Part shown: in pieces, positions 10,709 to 20,799 of the stretch
Layout of the letters: every line of letters begins with the position of its first letter
Position numbering within the stretch: position 1 is the first letter of the stretch
DNA from: Serratia bockelmannii
GTDB taxonomy: Bacteria; Pseudomonadota; Gammaproteobacteria; Enterobacterales; Enterobacteriaceae
Reading direction: 5' to 3'
DNA length: 64,000 nt
NCBI RefSeq assembly: GCF_008011855.1
Contig: NZ_VOUX01000002.1
Coordinates: 460,299-524,298 of the forward strand
Position numbers and translations under genes: made by a program
Notes under the pieces: model-generated
Databases searched by the model: none
What the model saw: the letters and a program-made list of their open reading frames with translations, nothing else
Told to the model about the DNA's origin: nothing

Positions 10709-11374
10709 ATGGATTACCGCAATCAATCCCTTGGCGCGCTCGCTATCGCCATTCCCCGGGCATCCCGCCTGTTTCGCCAGCATCAGCTGGATTTCTGCTG
10801 CGGAGGCCGGCAATCGCTGGCACGCGCCGCCGAGCGCAAAGGGCTGGATATCGACACACTGGAAAACGAACTGGCCGCCTTGGCTGCCACACCGGAGCAG
10901 AGTCGGGACTGGCGCACGGCGCCGCTCGGTGAAGTAATTGATTACATTCTGCCGCGCTTTCATCAGCGGCACCGCGAGCAGCTGGCCGAACTGGTGCTGA
11001 TGGCGGAAAAAGTCGAACGTGTGCACGGTGACAAACCCACCTGCCCGCGCGGACTGGCGAAGCAGCTGAACCTGATCCGCCTGGATCTGGAGAATCACAT
11101 GATGAAAGAGGAACAGATCCTGTTCCCGCTGATCAAACAAGGCATGGGGCCGCAGGCCGCCGGACCGATCTCAGTGATGGAACATGAGCATGACGAGGCG
11201 GGTGAACAACTGGAGGTGGTGAAGTTCCTCACCGATAACGTGACGCCACCGGAGGGCGCCTGCACCACCTGGCGGGCGCTGTACAACGGCCTCGACGAGT
11301 TCATCGGCGATTTGATGGAGCACATCAGCCTGGAAAACAATCTGCTGTTCCCGCGCGCGCTGAGCGGCGCATAA
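10709..11374 (+). CDS. ytfE: YtfE (RIC), di-iron protein for repair of iron-sulfur clusters
   Basis: Repairs clusters damaged by nitric oxide and oxidants. 221 residues. The N-terminal ScdA-type segment carries the CC pair ([10 protein letters not shown], near residue 30). A hemerythrin-like four-helix bundle follows, with His/Glu ligands in [32 protein letters not shown] and [15 protein letters not shown]. An NsrR operator sits on its promoter, so it should be derepressed by nitric oxide. Followed by a hairpin shared with fklB. Confidence 0.96.
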   Translation: MDYRNQSLGALAIAIPRASRLFRQHQLDFCCGGRQSLARAAERKGLDIDTLENELAALAATPEQSRDWRTAPLGEVIDYILPRFHQRHREQLAELVLMAEKVERVHGDKPTCPRGLAKQLNLIRLDLENHMMKEEQILFPLIKQGMGPQAAGPISVMEHEHDEAGEQLEVVKFLTDNVTPPEGACTTWRALYNGLDEFIGDLMEHISLENNLLFPRALSGA

Positions 11375-11398
11375 AACAAGGGCGCCATAAAGGCGCCC
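11373..11398 (-). terminator. Terminator of fklB between convergent ytfE and fklB
   Basis: GGGCGCC-TTTAT-GGCGCCC hairpin followed on the minus strand by TTGTTTT. It may also slow polymerase leaving ytfE. Confidence 0.65.
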
Positions 11399-11417
11399 AG
11401 AGCAATCTTCGGTAGGA

Positions 11418-12038
11418 TTACAGGATTTCCAGCAGCTCGACGTCGAACACCAGCGCGCTGAACGGCGGGATGGACGCGCCTGCGCCACGTTCGCCGTAGG
11501 CCAGGTTGTGCGGGATATACAGCTGCCATTTGGAACCGACCGGCATCAGGGTCAGCGCTTCAATCCAGCCTGGGATCACGCCGCTGACCGGGAATTCTGC
11601 CGGCTGGCCACGCTCGACCGAGCTGTCGAACACGTCGCCGTTGATCAGACGACCGGTGTAGTGCACACGCACGCGATCCTGACGGGACGGGATTGGGCCG
11701 TTGCCCTGCTCCAGTACGGAGAACTGCAGGCCAGACTCGGTCAGCGTCACGTCGTCGCGCTTGGCGTTGTCGTCCAGGAATTTCTGGCCTTCAACGGCCA
11801 TCGCCTGCTGGCGCTCGCGGCGCACCGCATCCGCACGCTCGTGGATTTCACGCAGCGCACGGTGCACCACATCTACCGGAACCGCCGGGGCATTCCCTTC
11901 CAGCGCGTCGCGCAGACCCGCCAGCAAAGCTTCCGGTTGCAAACCTTCCAGCCCGGACTCTTGCAGCTGCTGGCCGACCTGTAAACCAATCCCGTAACTT
12001 GCTTGCGCTTCAACGCTGTCAAAAGAAGGGGTTGTCAT
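11418..12038 (-). CDS. fklB: FklB, FKBP-type peptidyl-prolyl isomerase
   Basis: Cis-trans prolyl isomerase (FKBP22). 206 residues, the E. coli length, beginning [20 protein letters not shown]. The N-terminal dimerisation helices (about 1-95) precede the FKBP domain (about 115-206), which shows [28 protein letters not shown] and AYGERGAG. No signal peptide, so cytoplasmic. The open frame extends 18 codons upstream but the conserved N-terminus fixes the ATG at 12038. Confidence 0.95.
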   Translation of the reverse strand: MTTPSFDSVEAQASYGIGLQVGQQLQESGLEGLQPEALLAGLRDALEGNAPAVPVDVVHRALREIHERADAVRRERQQAMAVEGQKFLDDNAKRDDVTLTESGLQFSVLEQGNGPIPSRQDRVRVHYTGRLINGDVFDSSVERGQPAEFPVSGVIPGWIEALTLMPVGSKWQLYIPHNLAYGERGAGASIPPFSALVFDVELLEIL

Positions 12039-12305
12039 GGGGTTTTCCTTAAGTCTGTAAAAAGTCGAAAGCGCAGCATAACAGCGCGTCAATGCCGGGT
12101 AAAATCTTGTGTGGAGAATGATGACTTTTGTCGTAGAAAAAGAAACAATAACCTTCTGTTAACGCCCGCAGCCGCAAACGCCGGCCCTGCCGCTCAGCCG
12201 CCTTTCACTTCAATCAGTTAGCGGACTATACTGAAAGCAGGATATCGGGCAGGCAACGCGCTTGCCGCGCCGCGCTCATTATTACGCCGTCGAAGAGAGG
12301 TCACC

Positions 12306-12977
12306 ATGGGCAGAATCGCGCCCAGGAGAAGGAAAACCACCCGCATCTACCAGCCGCTGCTGCGCACCTGGCTGAACGTCAGCCAGCGCCTGAAACCGGG
12401 CGCCGCACCCACGTCTGAAGGCGCGGAACCGCCATCGGAGCCACCGCCGGCCAACGACAAAATGCAGCAGGTCAAAGCGCTGCTGGCCAAAGTCTGGCAT
12501 CTGCCGGACGGTTTCCATTGGATGGAGCCGCTGCCCTACTTTCACCGCCGCTGGGTGCTGATCTTCGGCATCATCCTACTGTTGGCGTTGCTGTGGCCCT
12601 ATTCGCCCGAAAGACAGCCGTTCCCGGTCTCCCACCAAGAAACCAGCGTGCCACTGCAGGCCGATCTGCAAAACGACGGCGGTACCACTTCAGCCAACGA
12701 ACCGACGCCGGCAGGCAACTGGCAGCGTTACCAAATCCAGCCAGGCCAGACCCTGGCCCAGCTGTTTCGCGATAACAATCTGCCGGTAAATGAAGTGTTT
12801 GCCATGGCGCAGGTGGAAGGCGGCGACAAGCCGCTGAGCAACATGAAAGCCGGCCAGGAAGTGCGTATCGAACGCGACGCTAACGGCGTGATTAACGCGC
12901 TGTCAGTCACCACCGTGGACAACAGCCAGGCGCTGTTCCGCCGCCAGGCCGACGGCAGCTACCGCCGGGAACGCTAA
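12306..12977 (+). CDS. ytfB: YtfB/OapA family envelope protein with LysM-like domain
   Basis: Cell-division-associated inner-membrane protein whose OapA domain binds glycans in E. coli. 223 residues. A basic, proline-rich N-terminal tail (1-60) precedes one membrane segment (about 80-97, WVLIFGIILLLALLWPY). A linker and a C-terminal LysM-like OapA domain (about 138-215, QRYQIQPGQTLAQLFRDNNL) follow. The tail is absent from E. coli YtfB, which begins near the KVWHLPDGF region. The ATG at 12306 has a GAGAGG Shine-Dalgarno; the internal Met at 12462 has none. Confidence 0.88.
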   Translation: MGRIAPRRRKTTRIYQPLLRTWLNVSQRLKPGAAPTSEGAEPPSEPPPANDKMQQVKALLAKVWHLPDGFHWMEPLPYFHRRWVLIFGIILLLALLWPYSPERQPFPVSHQETSVPLQADLQNDGGTTSANEPTPAGNWQRYQIQPGQTLAQLFRDNNLPVNEVFAMAQVEGGDKPLSNMKAGQEVRIERDANGVINALSVTTVDNSQALFRRQADGSYRRER

Positions 12978-12980
12978 TCC

Positions 12981-13334
12981 CTACAGCTGCGCCAGCAAAA
13001 ACTCGCGCAGCACCACGCCCTGATTGTGCTCGGTGTCCTTGCTGCCATACAGCAGCGTCAGCGTTTTCCCCTGCCGTAAGAGCGCCACCAGCGGCTGCCA
13101 GGCGTCGTTGGTAGCCAGCTGTTGGCGGTAACGCTCTTCGAAGACTGTCCACTGGTCGGTATGCTGATGGAACCACTTGCGCAGTTCGTCATCCGGCGCC
13201 ACCTGTTTCAGCCACTGCACGCCCGTCAGCCGCTCCTTGCTGATACCGCGCGGCCATAGCCGGTCTATCAGATAACAGTGTTCCGGCGCCGGCGCGCTGA
13301 AGTCATAAACCCGCTGCAGCATAATCTTTGCCAT
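12981..13334 (-). CDS. DUF488 family protein
   Basis: Small cytoplasmic protein of the DUF488 (YeaO-like) family; biochemical role unknown. 117 residues with the family signatures YLIDRLWPRGISKE near the N-terminus and a C-terminal LTLLYGSKDTEHNQ motif. Start ATG is behind AAGGAG. Three bases separate its stop from the convergent ytfB stop. Not part of the E. coli neighbourhood, so a lineage-specific insertion at this spot is likely. Confidence 0.85.
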   Translation of the reverse strand: MAKIMLQRVYDFSAPAPEHCYLIDRLWPRGISKERLTGVQWLKQVAPDDELRKWFHQHTDQWTVFEERYRQQLATNDAWQPLVALLRQGKTLTLLYGSKDTEHNQGVVLREFLLAQL

Positions 13335-13389
13335 CGCTCGCTCTCCTTTTCATCCCGTCTTCAAGCGTAGCGCGTTTTGCCGGGCGCAG

Positions 13390-13422
13390 AAAAGCAAAAC
13401 GCCAGCGCGAGGCTGGCGTTTT
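13390..13422 (-). terminator. Terminator of the rpsF-priB-rpsR-rplI operon
   Basis: AAAACGCCAGC pairs with GCTGGCGTTTT on the minus strand, followed by GCTTTTC. It lies about 24 bases after the rplI stop. Confidence 0.85.
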
Positions 13423-13445
13423 AACCGGGTTAACAGCAGCGTAAA

Positions 13446-13910
<465 letters not shown>

Positions 13911-13937
13911 TCAAAGTCGTTAATGGACAGTGGCCGA

Positions 13938-14487
<550 letters not shown>

Positions 14488-14495
14488 GACGGCAA

Positions 14496-15348
<853 letters not shown>

Positions 15349-15615
15349 ATGAAACGCATTATTCTCGCGACGGCGCTGGCCGCCCTATTCTCCGCCAACG
15401 TGATGGCCGCGACGGAGATTAGCTCGCACCAGGCCGATCAACGCCAGAGCGTTGGCTTCGTCACCCTGAACCAGAACGTGGTTTCGCCGGATGACGCCAG
15501 CAGCCAGGTCAGTAAAATCGCCGATCAACGCGGCGCGACCTCTTATCGCATCATCGCCCTGCACGAACCGGGCGACAACAGCACGATGCACGTCAGCGCC
15601 GAGCTGTACCGCTAA
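15349..15615 (+). CDS. YdgH/BhsA/McbA-like (DUF1471) secreted protein, YjfY-like
   Basis: Small periplasmic protein of the DUF1471 family, whose members are linked to stress and biofilm responses. 88 residues. Signal peptide 1-20 (MKRIILATALAALFSANVMA), then the single DUF1471 fold with the typical SVGFVTLNQNVVSPDDASSQ start and the ADQRGATSYRIIAL core. It takes the position of E. coli yjfY beside rpsF; orthology is inferred from position and family. Two further DUF1471 genes lie within 2.2 kb. Confidence 0.8.
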   Translation: MKRIILATALAALFSANVMAATEISSHQADQRQSVGFVTLNQNVVSPDDASSQVSKIADQRGATSYRIIALHEPGDNSTMHVSAELYR

Positions 15616-15714
15616 AAAGACGCGCCACGCCAGGGAAATCCCCAGGGCTTCATCAGAAAGCCCGCTCAATCCTCGCCGGAGCGCCGCTTGTCGGGCGCTC
15701 CACTTTCTCACCTG

Positions 15715-16089
15715 TCACAGCTTGAGCAACGCCGGCGCGCTGAACGCTTTGCCCGGATTGTGCAATTGCAGCGCCATCCGCAGATAGTTTGTCCGCGTTT
15801 GCAGCAGCTCGGCGCTTTGCGTCAGCGTCACCCGCTGCTCGAAGGAGAGCGTACCGGCCGCCGCGGTGTGAGTGGCCGCCGCTTTCGGCGCGAAGGCAAA
15901 CAGCGCCGTCAGGTTTTGCACCGTCTGCGCGGTGATGCGCGACAGCGGATCCGCCTTGTTTTGCCGCACCTTGCCGTCGGCTGCCCCCAACATCTCGCTG
16001 AAGGCCGCTGAGTTAAGATCGGCGCGCACTTTCATCGTTCCCACCAGCCCGCGCGCTGTCTCGGCCGTATTGCTGATACCCTTTATCAT
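15715..16089 (-). CDS. Unrecognised 124-residue protein, faint likeness to type III secretion inner-rod proteins
   Basis: I do not recognise this protein. It has a good Shine-Dalgarno (AAGGAG), is mostly helical in appearance, and has no Cys, Trp, signal peptide or membrane segment. The layout, AAFSEMLG near the N-terminus, DPLSRITAQTVQNL in the middle and a heptad-like C-terminal helix (LTQSAELLQTRTNYLRMALQ), recalls YscI/HrpB-type inner-rod subunits, but that is a loose resemblance and no secretion genes are near. It lies 123 bases downstream of yjfP on the same strand, where E. coli has the ula genes. Confidence 0.6.
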   Translation of the reverse strand: MIKGISNTAETARGLVGTMKVRADLNSAAFSEMLGAADGKVRQNKADPLSRITAQTVQNLTALFAFAPKAAATHTAAAGTLSFEQRVTLTQSAELLQTRTNYLRMALQLHNPGKAFSAPALLKL

Positions 16090-16212
16090 GCTCTCCGCTC
16101 CTTGCTGCCCTGAAAGAATTCACGCTGACATTCTCCTCCGCCATGCGTCAAACAATGACCGAAACAGCCCGCAGAGAGCGGCGCAATTCCACGCATCGCG
16201 CCCGGATGCGTA

Positions 16213-16965
16213 TTACAGCTCGCGGAGGAAGAAATCGGTGGTAGCGGACAGCGCCAGCGGCGTGATGCGGTGCTTCACGCCCGGCTCGACGAACGACGTC
16301 AAGCGGCCATCTGCGCCTTGCTGCCGCAGTTCAGCCGCCAAACGCAGGCTGTCCGCCGCCGGCACCACGTCGTCCGTCTCGCCGTGCCACAGCAGCAGCG
16401 GCCGCCCGGCGATCGTCTCCAAACGCCCTTCCAGCTCATACTCCGCCAACACAGCGGTGCGCGCCGCAAACGCCGCCGGCGAGAGTGCCTCGCCCTCTTC
16501 GCCCAACGGCGGATACAGCGTTTGCGCCAGCGCACGGTAATAGCCTGAGCCCATCAGGCTGGCGGCCGCCCGGATCCACGGAAAGCGCGCGAAGGCGCCC
16601 AGCGCGGTCATGCCGCCCATTGAGGCGCCGGCGACGCCGATGCGGCCGTCGACGATCAGGCCAAGCCGCTCGAAATGCGCCTTGATCTGCGGCAGTTCGT
16701 CGATATTGCTGCGCAGGATCTCCCAGAATGACGCCAGGCGCTGCGCCTCATCGCCGTCGAATCGCTCGCCGTGCCGATCGGCATCCGGCAACACCGCCCG
16801 AAAACCGGCACGCGCCAGCGCATAGGCGAAGTAGGCGTACACCTCTTTCGACGAGGTATAACCATGGCAGAAGAACACCGTCGGCAGCGGCCGATGATAC
16901 TGCCCCGCCGGCACCGCATGGATCACCGCGATATCGCCCACTCGCTCGTCATGAATTTCGATCAT
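16213..16965 (-). CDS. yjfP: YjfP, alpha/beta-hydrolase esterase
   Basis: Carboxylesterase of the alpha/beta-hydrolase superfamily; the physiological substrate is not known. 250 residues. Oxyanion region FFCHGYTSSKEVY, nucleophile elbow GASMGG (Ser near residue 123), acid in GETDDVVP and catalytic His in KHRITPLAL. The reading frame continues to 17001, but MIEIHDERV at 16965 matches the E. coli start and follows GAGG. Divergent from bsmA, as E. coli pairs yjfP and bsmA. Confidence 0.92.
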   Translation of the reverse strand: MIEIHDERVGDIAVIHAVPAGQYHRPLPTVFFCHGYTSSKEVYAYFAYALARAGFRAVLPDADRHGERFDGDEAQRLASFWEILRSNIDELPQIKAHFERLGLIVDGRIGVAGASMGGMTALGAFARFPWIRAAASLMGSGYYRALAQTLYPPLGEEGEALSPAAFAARTAVLAEYELEGRLETIAGRPLLLWHGETDDVVPAADSLRLAAELRQQGADGRLTSFVEPGVKHRITPLALSATTDFFLREL

Positions 16966-17092
16966 CCGTTCATCCTCACTCCACCTGTTGGCCTTAATCA
17001 TGACAAACTTGCGCGAAGCAGCGTTAGCTCAATCTGTTACAGCTTATATTGCGTTACACTGAAGCCATCGCACCGGCTCTTTCGAGGTCACC

Positions 17093-17401
17093 ATGACGCT
17101 AGTCCGCACACTCATCGCCCTGACGCTGGCCGCACAGCTTTCCGCCTGCGGCATCATGACCACCACGCCGAAACCGCCGCCGCCCCCCACCGCACAGGCG
17201 CAGGAGATCGTCCGCGCGCAGACCGCCGCACTGGCGAAAATGGGCACCATCACCGCCGTGGTGCGCGGCAGTCCGATGGACGTGGAAGCGGAGATCCAAC
17301 GCAAGGCCACCGCCGCCGGCGCCCGTTATTACGTGATCATCATGAACAGCGAAACCGTCGTGCCGGGCCAATGGTATTCCCAGGCGATCCTGTATCGTTA
17401 A
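17093..17401 (+). CDS. bsmA: BsmA, DUF1471 lipoprotein for biofilm peroxide resistance
   Basis: Lipoprotein that in E. coli affects peroxide sensitivity and surface behaviour in biofilms. 102 residues. Signal peptide with lipobox LSAC (Cys19), a proline-rich spacer (PKPPPPPTAQ), then the DUF1471 domain with GTITAVVRGSPMDVEAEIQR and GARYYVIIM. Start ATG behind CGAGGT. Second of three DUF1471 genes in this cluster; followed 123 bases later by yjfN. Confidence 0.85.
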   Translation: MTLVRTLIALTLAAQLSACGIMTTTPKPPPPPTAQAQEIVRAQTAALAKMGTITAVVRGSPMDVEAEIQRKATAAGARYYVIIMNSETVVPGQWYSQAILYR

Positions 17402-17524
17402 GGCGGGGATTTTTTAAGCAGATTTACACTGGCTTTGCACTGGCTGAAGAAGGGTGTTGCACACTGAGGGACAGCATGCCGCATGTTGCGGGTGTCGATT
17501 CAGGATCTGACGAAGGGGAACGCC

Positions 17525-17800
17525 ATGAAACGCTCCACCGCACTCACCTCCCTCTTGCTTTCCATGGGATTGCTCAGCACCGGCGCACAGTCCGCCGAGC
17601 TGGCGCCCGCCGATCGTGTGACGCCGCTCAGTGAAATCGCCGAGATCACTTTCAACGATCTGCCCGGTTCGCCGCAGGAAGCGGAACTGGCCATTGCCCG
17701 CACCGCCGACCAACACGGCGCCAGCTATTACCGCATCCTGCGGATGGAAGAACAGGCGCACCCGCTTGGCTGGCGCGCCTCCGCCATCTTATACCTTTAA
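17525..17800 (+). CDS. yjfN: YjfN-like DUF1471 secreted protein
   Basis: 91 residues from the ATG at 17525, behind AAGGGGA. Signal peptide to about residue 22 (ending AQSA), then a DUF1471 domain with VTPLSEIAEITFNDLPGSPQ and QHGASYYRILRMEE. In E. coli YjfN enhances DegP protease; whether this homologue does is not shown by sequence. The stop overlaps the stop of the convergent yjfL by a few bases. Confidence 0.82.
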   Translation: MKRSTALTSLLLSMGLLSTGAQSAELAPADRVTPLSEIAEITFNDLPGSPQEAELAIARTADQHGASYYRILRMEEQAHPLGWRASAILYL

Positions 17801-18195
17801 TAGCTCATGCAAGCCGCATTCAACACGCCGCCGCTAACGGAGACGCCCCCCAGGAAAATCCCGGCGGCCAGGTGATTCGCTTCGATCTTTTCGCTGATAC
17901 GCGGCATGTAGATCTTCACGGCCGCGAACAGCAAGAGTTGCACCACCAGCGCCACTACGCCCCACAGCAGGTAATCCAGCAGGCTGATCGAGTTGATCGC
18001 CGCGCTGGCCAACGGGATCACATACCCCAGGCAGGCGCCGATGAAAGCAAAGGCGGCGGATTGATTATCGGCCTTGATCAGCGCCCATTCATCGTGCGGG
18101 GTGATACGGGTATAGACGAACAGAAACACCAAAATCATGGCGAAGCCGCTGAAGAAGTAAGAGGCAAACGCCGCCAACGCGCTGAGAATATCCAT
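17797..18195 (-). CDS. yjfL: YjfL, DUF350 inner-membrane protein
   Basis: Integral membrane protein of the DUF350 family, function unknown. 132 residues from the ATG at 18195, equal to E. coli YjfL; an ATG two codons upstream (18201) is only two bases from the AGGA and is less likely. Four membrane segments, with conserved TPHDEWALI, GYVIPLASAAINS and NAACMSY. Lies 66 bases downstream of aidB on the same strand and may be co-transcribed with it. Confidence 0.9.
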   Translation of the reverse strand: MDILSALAAFASYFFSGFAMILVFLFVYTRITPHDEWALIKADNQSAAFAFIGACLGYVIPLASAAINSISLLDYLLWGVVALVVQLLLFAAVKIYMPRISEKIEANHLAAGIFLGGVSVSGGVLNAACMSY

Positions 18196-18261
18196 GTGCA
18201 TTTTCCTGTCAGAGTGAGGCTGAATTAAAAAGGTTTTCGCCGCCGGGCGCCACCCTTTTCC

Positions 18262-19890
18262 CTAACCGCCGATGGCGCGACTCAGCAGCAGTTCGCACAC
18301 CTCGGCCGACAGCAGGCTCTCGCCACGGTGATCCAGCGTCAGATGACACCAGGCGTCGGCGATCTGCGGGCTGGCGTGCTGCAGCAGCTGCGCGGCGCAG
18401 CACAGGTCGAACAGCTGCTGGGTCAGCAGCCGCCCCATCTCTTCACGCGGTTGCCGGGCACGCTGCTGCCACTGCCGCCAGGCGCGATCGAACAACCGAT
18501 TCTGGCCGCGCACCGGCTGCAGCTCGAACTGCAACATCTCGAGCGCGCCCGGCAGTTTGTGCAGGCTGCGCAACACGTCCAGACACATGATGTTGCCAGA
18601 GCCCTCCCAGATGCTGTTCACCGGCATTTCACGGTACAGGCGCGGCAGTTCACTCTCCTCGCAGTAACCGATGCCGCCCAGCACCTCCATCGCCTCGGCG
18701 ATGAACGGCATGCCCTGGCGGCAAATGCTGTATTTGGCCGCCGGCGTCAGCAGACGGCTGTAGATCAGTTCGCCTTCATTGCTGCGGCTTTCCCAGGCGC
18801 GAGCCAGCCGGAACAGCAACGCGGTATGCCCTTCCAGCCGCAGCGCCATGCGCGCCAAGACCTGGCGCATCAGCGGTTGTTCTATCAACAGCTTGCCGAA
18901 CGCCTGCCGCTGCAGCGCATGATACAGCGCCACCGACAGCCCGCGGCGCATCAGGCCGTGGCTGCCCAACGAACAGTCGAAACGGGTCAGGCCGCCCATC
19001 TTCAGGATATGCCGCACGCCGTCGCCCTCATCGCCCAGCAGCCAGGCCGTGGCATCCTGAAACTCCACCTCGCTGCTGGCGTTGGAGCGGTTGCCCAGCT
19101 TGTCTTTCAACCGCTCAAGGCGAATGGCGTTGCGGCTGCCGTCCGGCAAAATGCGCGGCAGGAAGAAGCAGGACAGCCCGCCTTCGGCCTGCGCCAGCAC
19201 CAGGTGCGCATCGCTCTGCGGCACCGAGAAGAACCACTTGTGCCCCACCAGCCGGTAGGCTTCGCCCGGCCCGCGCGCGCCGAGCGGCGTGGCGGTGGTG
19301 GTATTGCTCAAGACATCGGAGCCGCCCTGTTTCTCCGTCATGCCCATGCCGATCAGCAGGCCGCGCTTTTGCCCGCCCGGCAGCAGGTGAGCGTCATAAC
19401 GGTCCGACAGCAGCGGCGTCAGCCAGGAGCGAAACTCGGCCGGTAAAGCCTGCAGCAACAGCGGCGTGGCGCCGAAGGTCATGGTCACCGGGCACAGCGT
19501 GCCGGCCTCGACCTGCGCATGCAGCATAAAGCGCGCGGCGCGCGCCACGAAGGAACCGATGCGCGCATCCTCCTGCCAGGGCAGGTTGTGCACCCGATTG
19601 GCGATCAGGCCCTGCATCAGAATATGCCAGGCGGGGTGAAAGCGAACGTCGTCCAGCCGCTGGCCAGTGGCGTCGTAGCGCAACAGTTCCGGCGGGTTGG
19701 CGTTAGCCAGCCGCCCCAGCTCCAGCGACTCCTGGGTACCGAGCTGCTGGCCCAGCGAGGCCAATACCTCGGCGTCCCAACCGCCTTGTTCACGCTGCAA
19801 CGCTTCGCGCAGCGGCGTATCGGAGAGAAACAGGTTGCTGTTGCCCAGCGGCTTGGGTTGGTTAAAAACGGTGTGCGTAGTCCAGACCAT
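18262..19890 (-). CDS. aidB: AidB, acyl-CoA-dehydrogenase-like alkylation response protein
   Basis: Flavoprotein of the adaptive response to alkylating agents; binds DNA through its C-terminal domain and protects AT-rich upstream elements. 542 residues, the family's usual length. Acyl-CoA dehydrogenase core with GMGMTEKQGGSD, the KWFFSVP strand and FGKLLIEQPLMRQVLARMAL; the DNA-binding domain occupies roughly the last 100 residues. No Ada box was identified upstream. Confidence 0.96.
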   Translation of the reverse strand: MVWTTHTVFNQPKPLGNSNLFLSDTPLREALQREQGGWDAEVLASLGQQLGTQESLELGRLANANPPELLRYDATGQRLDDVRFHPAWHILMQGLIANRVHNLPWQEDARIGSFVARAARFMLHAQVEAGTLCPVTMTFGATPLLLQALPAEFRSWLTPLLSDRYDAHLLPGGQKRGLLIGMGMTEKQGGSDVLSNTTTATPLGARGPGEAYRLVGHKWFFSVPQSDAHLVLAQAEGGLSCFFLPRILPDGSRNAIRLERLKDKLGNRSNASSEVEFQDATAWLLGDEGDGVRHILKMGGLTRFDCSLGSHGLMRRGLSVALYHALQRQAFGKLLIEQPLMRQVLARMALRLEGHTALLFRLARAWESRSNEGELIYSRLLTPAAKYSICRQGMPFIAEAMEVLGGIGYCEESELPRLYREMPVNSIWEGSGNIMCLDVLRSLHKLPGALEMLQFELQPVRGQNRLFDRAWRQWQQRARQPREEMGRLLTQQLFDLCCAAQLLQHASPQIADAWCHLTLDHRGESLLSAEVCELLLSRAIGG

Positions 19891-19977
19891 GAGAGTGCTC
19901 CCTGAAAAAAGCGTCAGGAGTAAGTATGGTCGGCGCAGAGATTTCTGCCGCAGGCGGGATCACAAGAGGGGGAATTA

Positions 19978-19998
19978 ACGGGGGCACGGGGCCCCCGT
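19978..19998 (-). terminator. Probable terminator of the nsrR-rnr-rlmB unit
   Basis: ACGGGGGC and GCCCCCGT form a strong stem just after the rlmB stop. The following minus-strand TTAATT is a poor T-tract, so confidence is limited. Confidence 0.5.
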
Positions 19999-20006
19999 CA
20001 GAAGAA

Positions 20007-20738
20007 TCAGCCGCGCTGACGCACCGCTTCGAACAGGCAGATGCCGGTGGCGACCGACACGTTCAGCGAAGAGACGGTGCCGGCCATCGGGATGCTGATC
20101 AGCTCGTCGCAGTGTTCGCGAGTCAGGCGACGCATGCCTTCGCCTTCCGCGCCCATCACCAGCGCCATCGGGCCGGTCATTTTGCTCTGATACAGCGTAT
20201 GGTCGGCTTCGCCGGCGGTGCCCACCACCCAGACATTCATCTCTTGCAGCAGACGCAGCGTACGCGCCAGGTTGGTCACGCGGATCAACGGCACGTTTTC
20301 GGCGGCACCACAGGCCACTTTCTTGGCGGTGGCGTTCAGCTGGGCGGAACGGTCGCGCGGCACGATCACCGCGTGCACGCCGGCTGCGTCGGCGCTGCGC
20401 AGGCAGGCACCGAGATTGTGCGGGTCGGTCACGCCGTCCAGCACCAGCAGGAACGGGGTCGCCACGCTTTCCAGCAGGCCCGGCAGATCGTTCTCCTGAT
20501 ACTGACGCCCTTCGCGCACCCGGGCGATGATCCCCTGGTGCACCGCGCCTTCAACCTTGTCATCCAGCCATTGGCGGTTCGCCACCTGGATCACGATGCC
20601 GGTCGCTTCCAGCTCGGCGATCAGCGGTTGCAGACGGCGATCTTCGCGGCCTTTCAGGATAAACACTTCCAGGAAGCGTTGCGGATCGCGCTCTAACAGG
20701 GCTTTGACGGCGTGGATGCCGTAAATAATTTCGCTCAT
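20007..20738 (-). CDS. rlmB: RlmB, 23S rRNA (guanosine-2251-2'-O)-methyltransferase
   Basis: SpoU-family enzyme that methylates the ribose of G2251 in the peptidyl-transferase P loop. 243 residues. N-terminal L30e-like substrate-binding domain (1-75), then the trefoil-knot SPOUT domain with [24 protein letters not shown] and [14 protein letters not shown], which bind S-adenosylmethionine. Follows rnr by 61 bases, the usual enterobacterial pair. Confidence 0.97.
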   Translation of the reverse strand: MSEIIYGIHAVKALLERDPQRFLEVFILKGREDRRLQPLIAELEATGIVIQVANRQWLDDKVEGAVHQGIIARVREGRQYQENDLPGLLESVATPFLLVLDGVTDPHNLGACLRSADAAGVHAVIVPRDRSAQLNATAKKVACGAAENVPLIRVTNLARTLRLLQEMNVWVVGTAGEADHTLYQSKMTGPMALVMGAEGEGMRRLTREHCDELISIPMAGTVSSLNVSVATGICLFEAVRQRG

Positions 20739-20799
20739 GATGCTCTTTTAAATTCGTGCGGCCGGCGATAACCGGCCGATGATAACGATGTGCGGCAGG

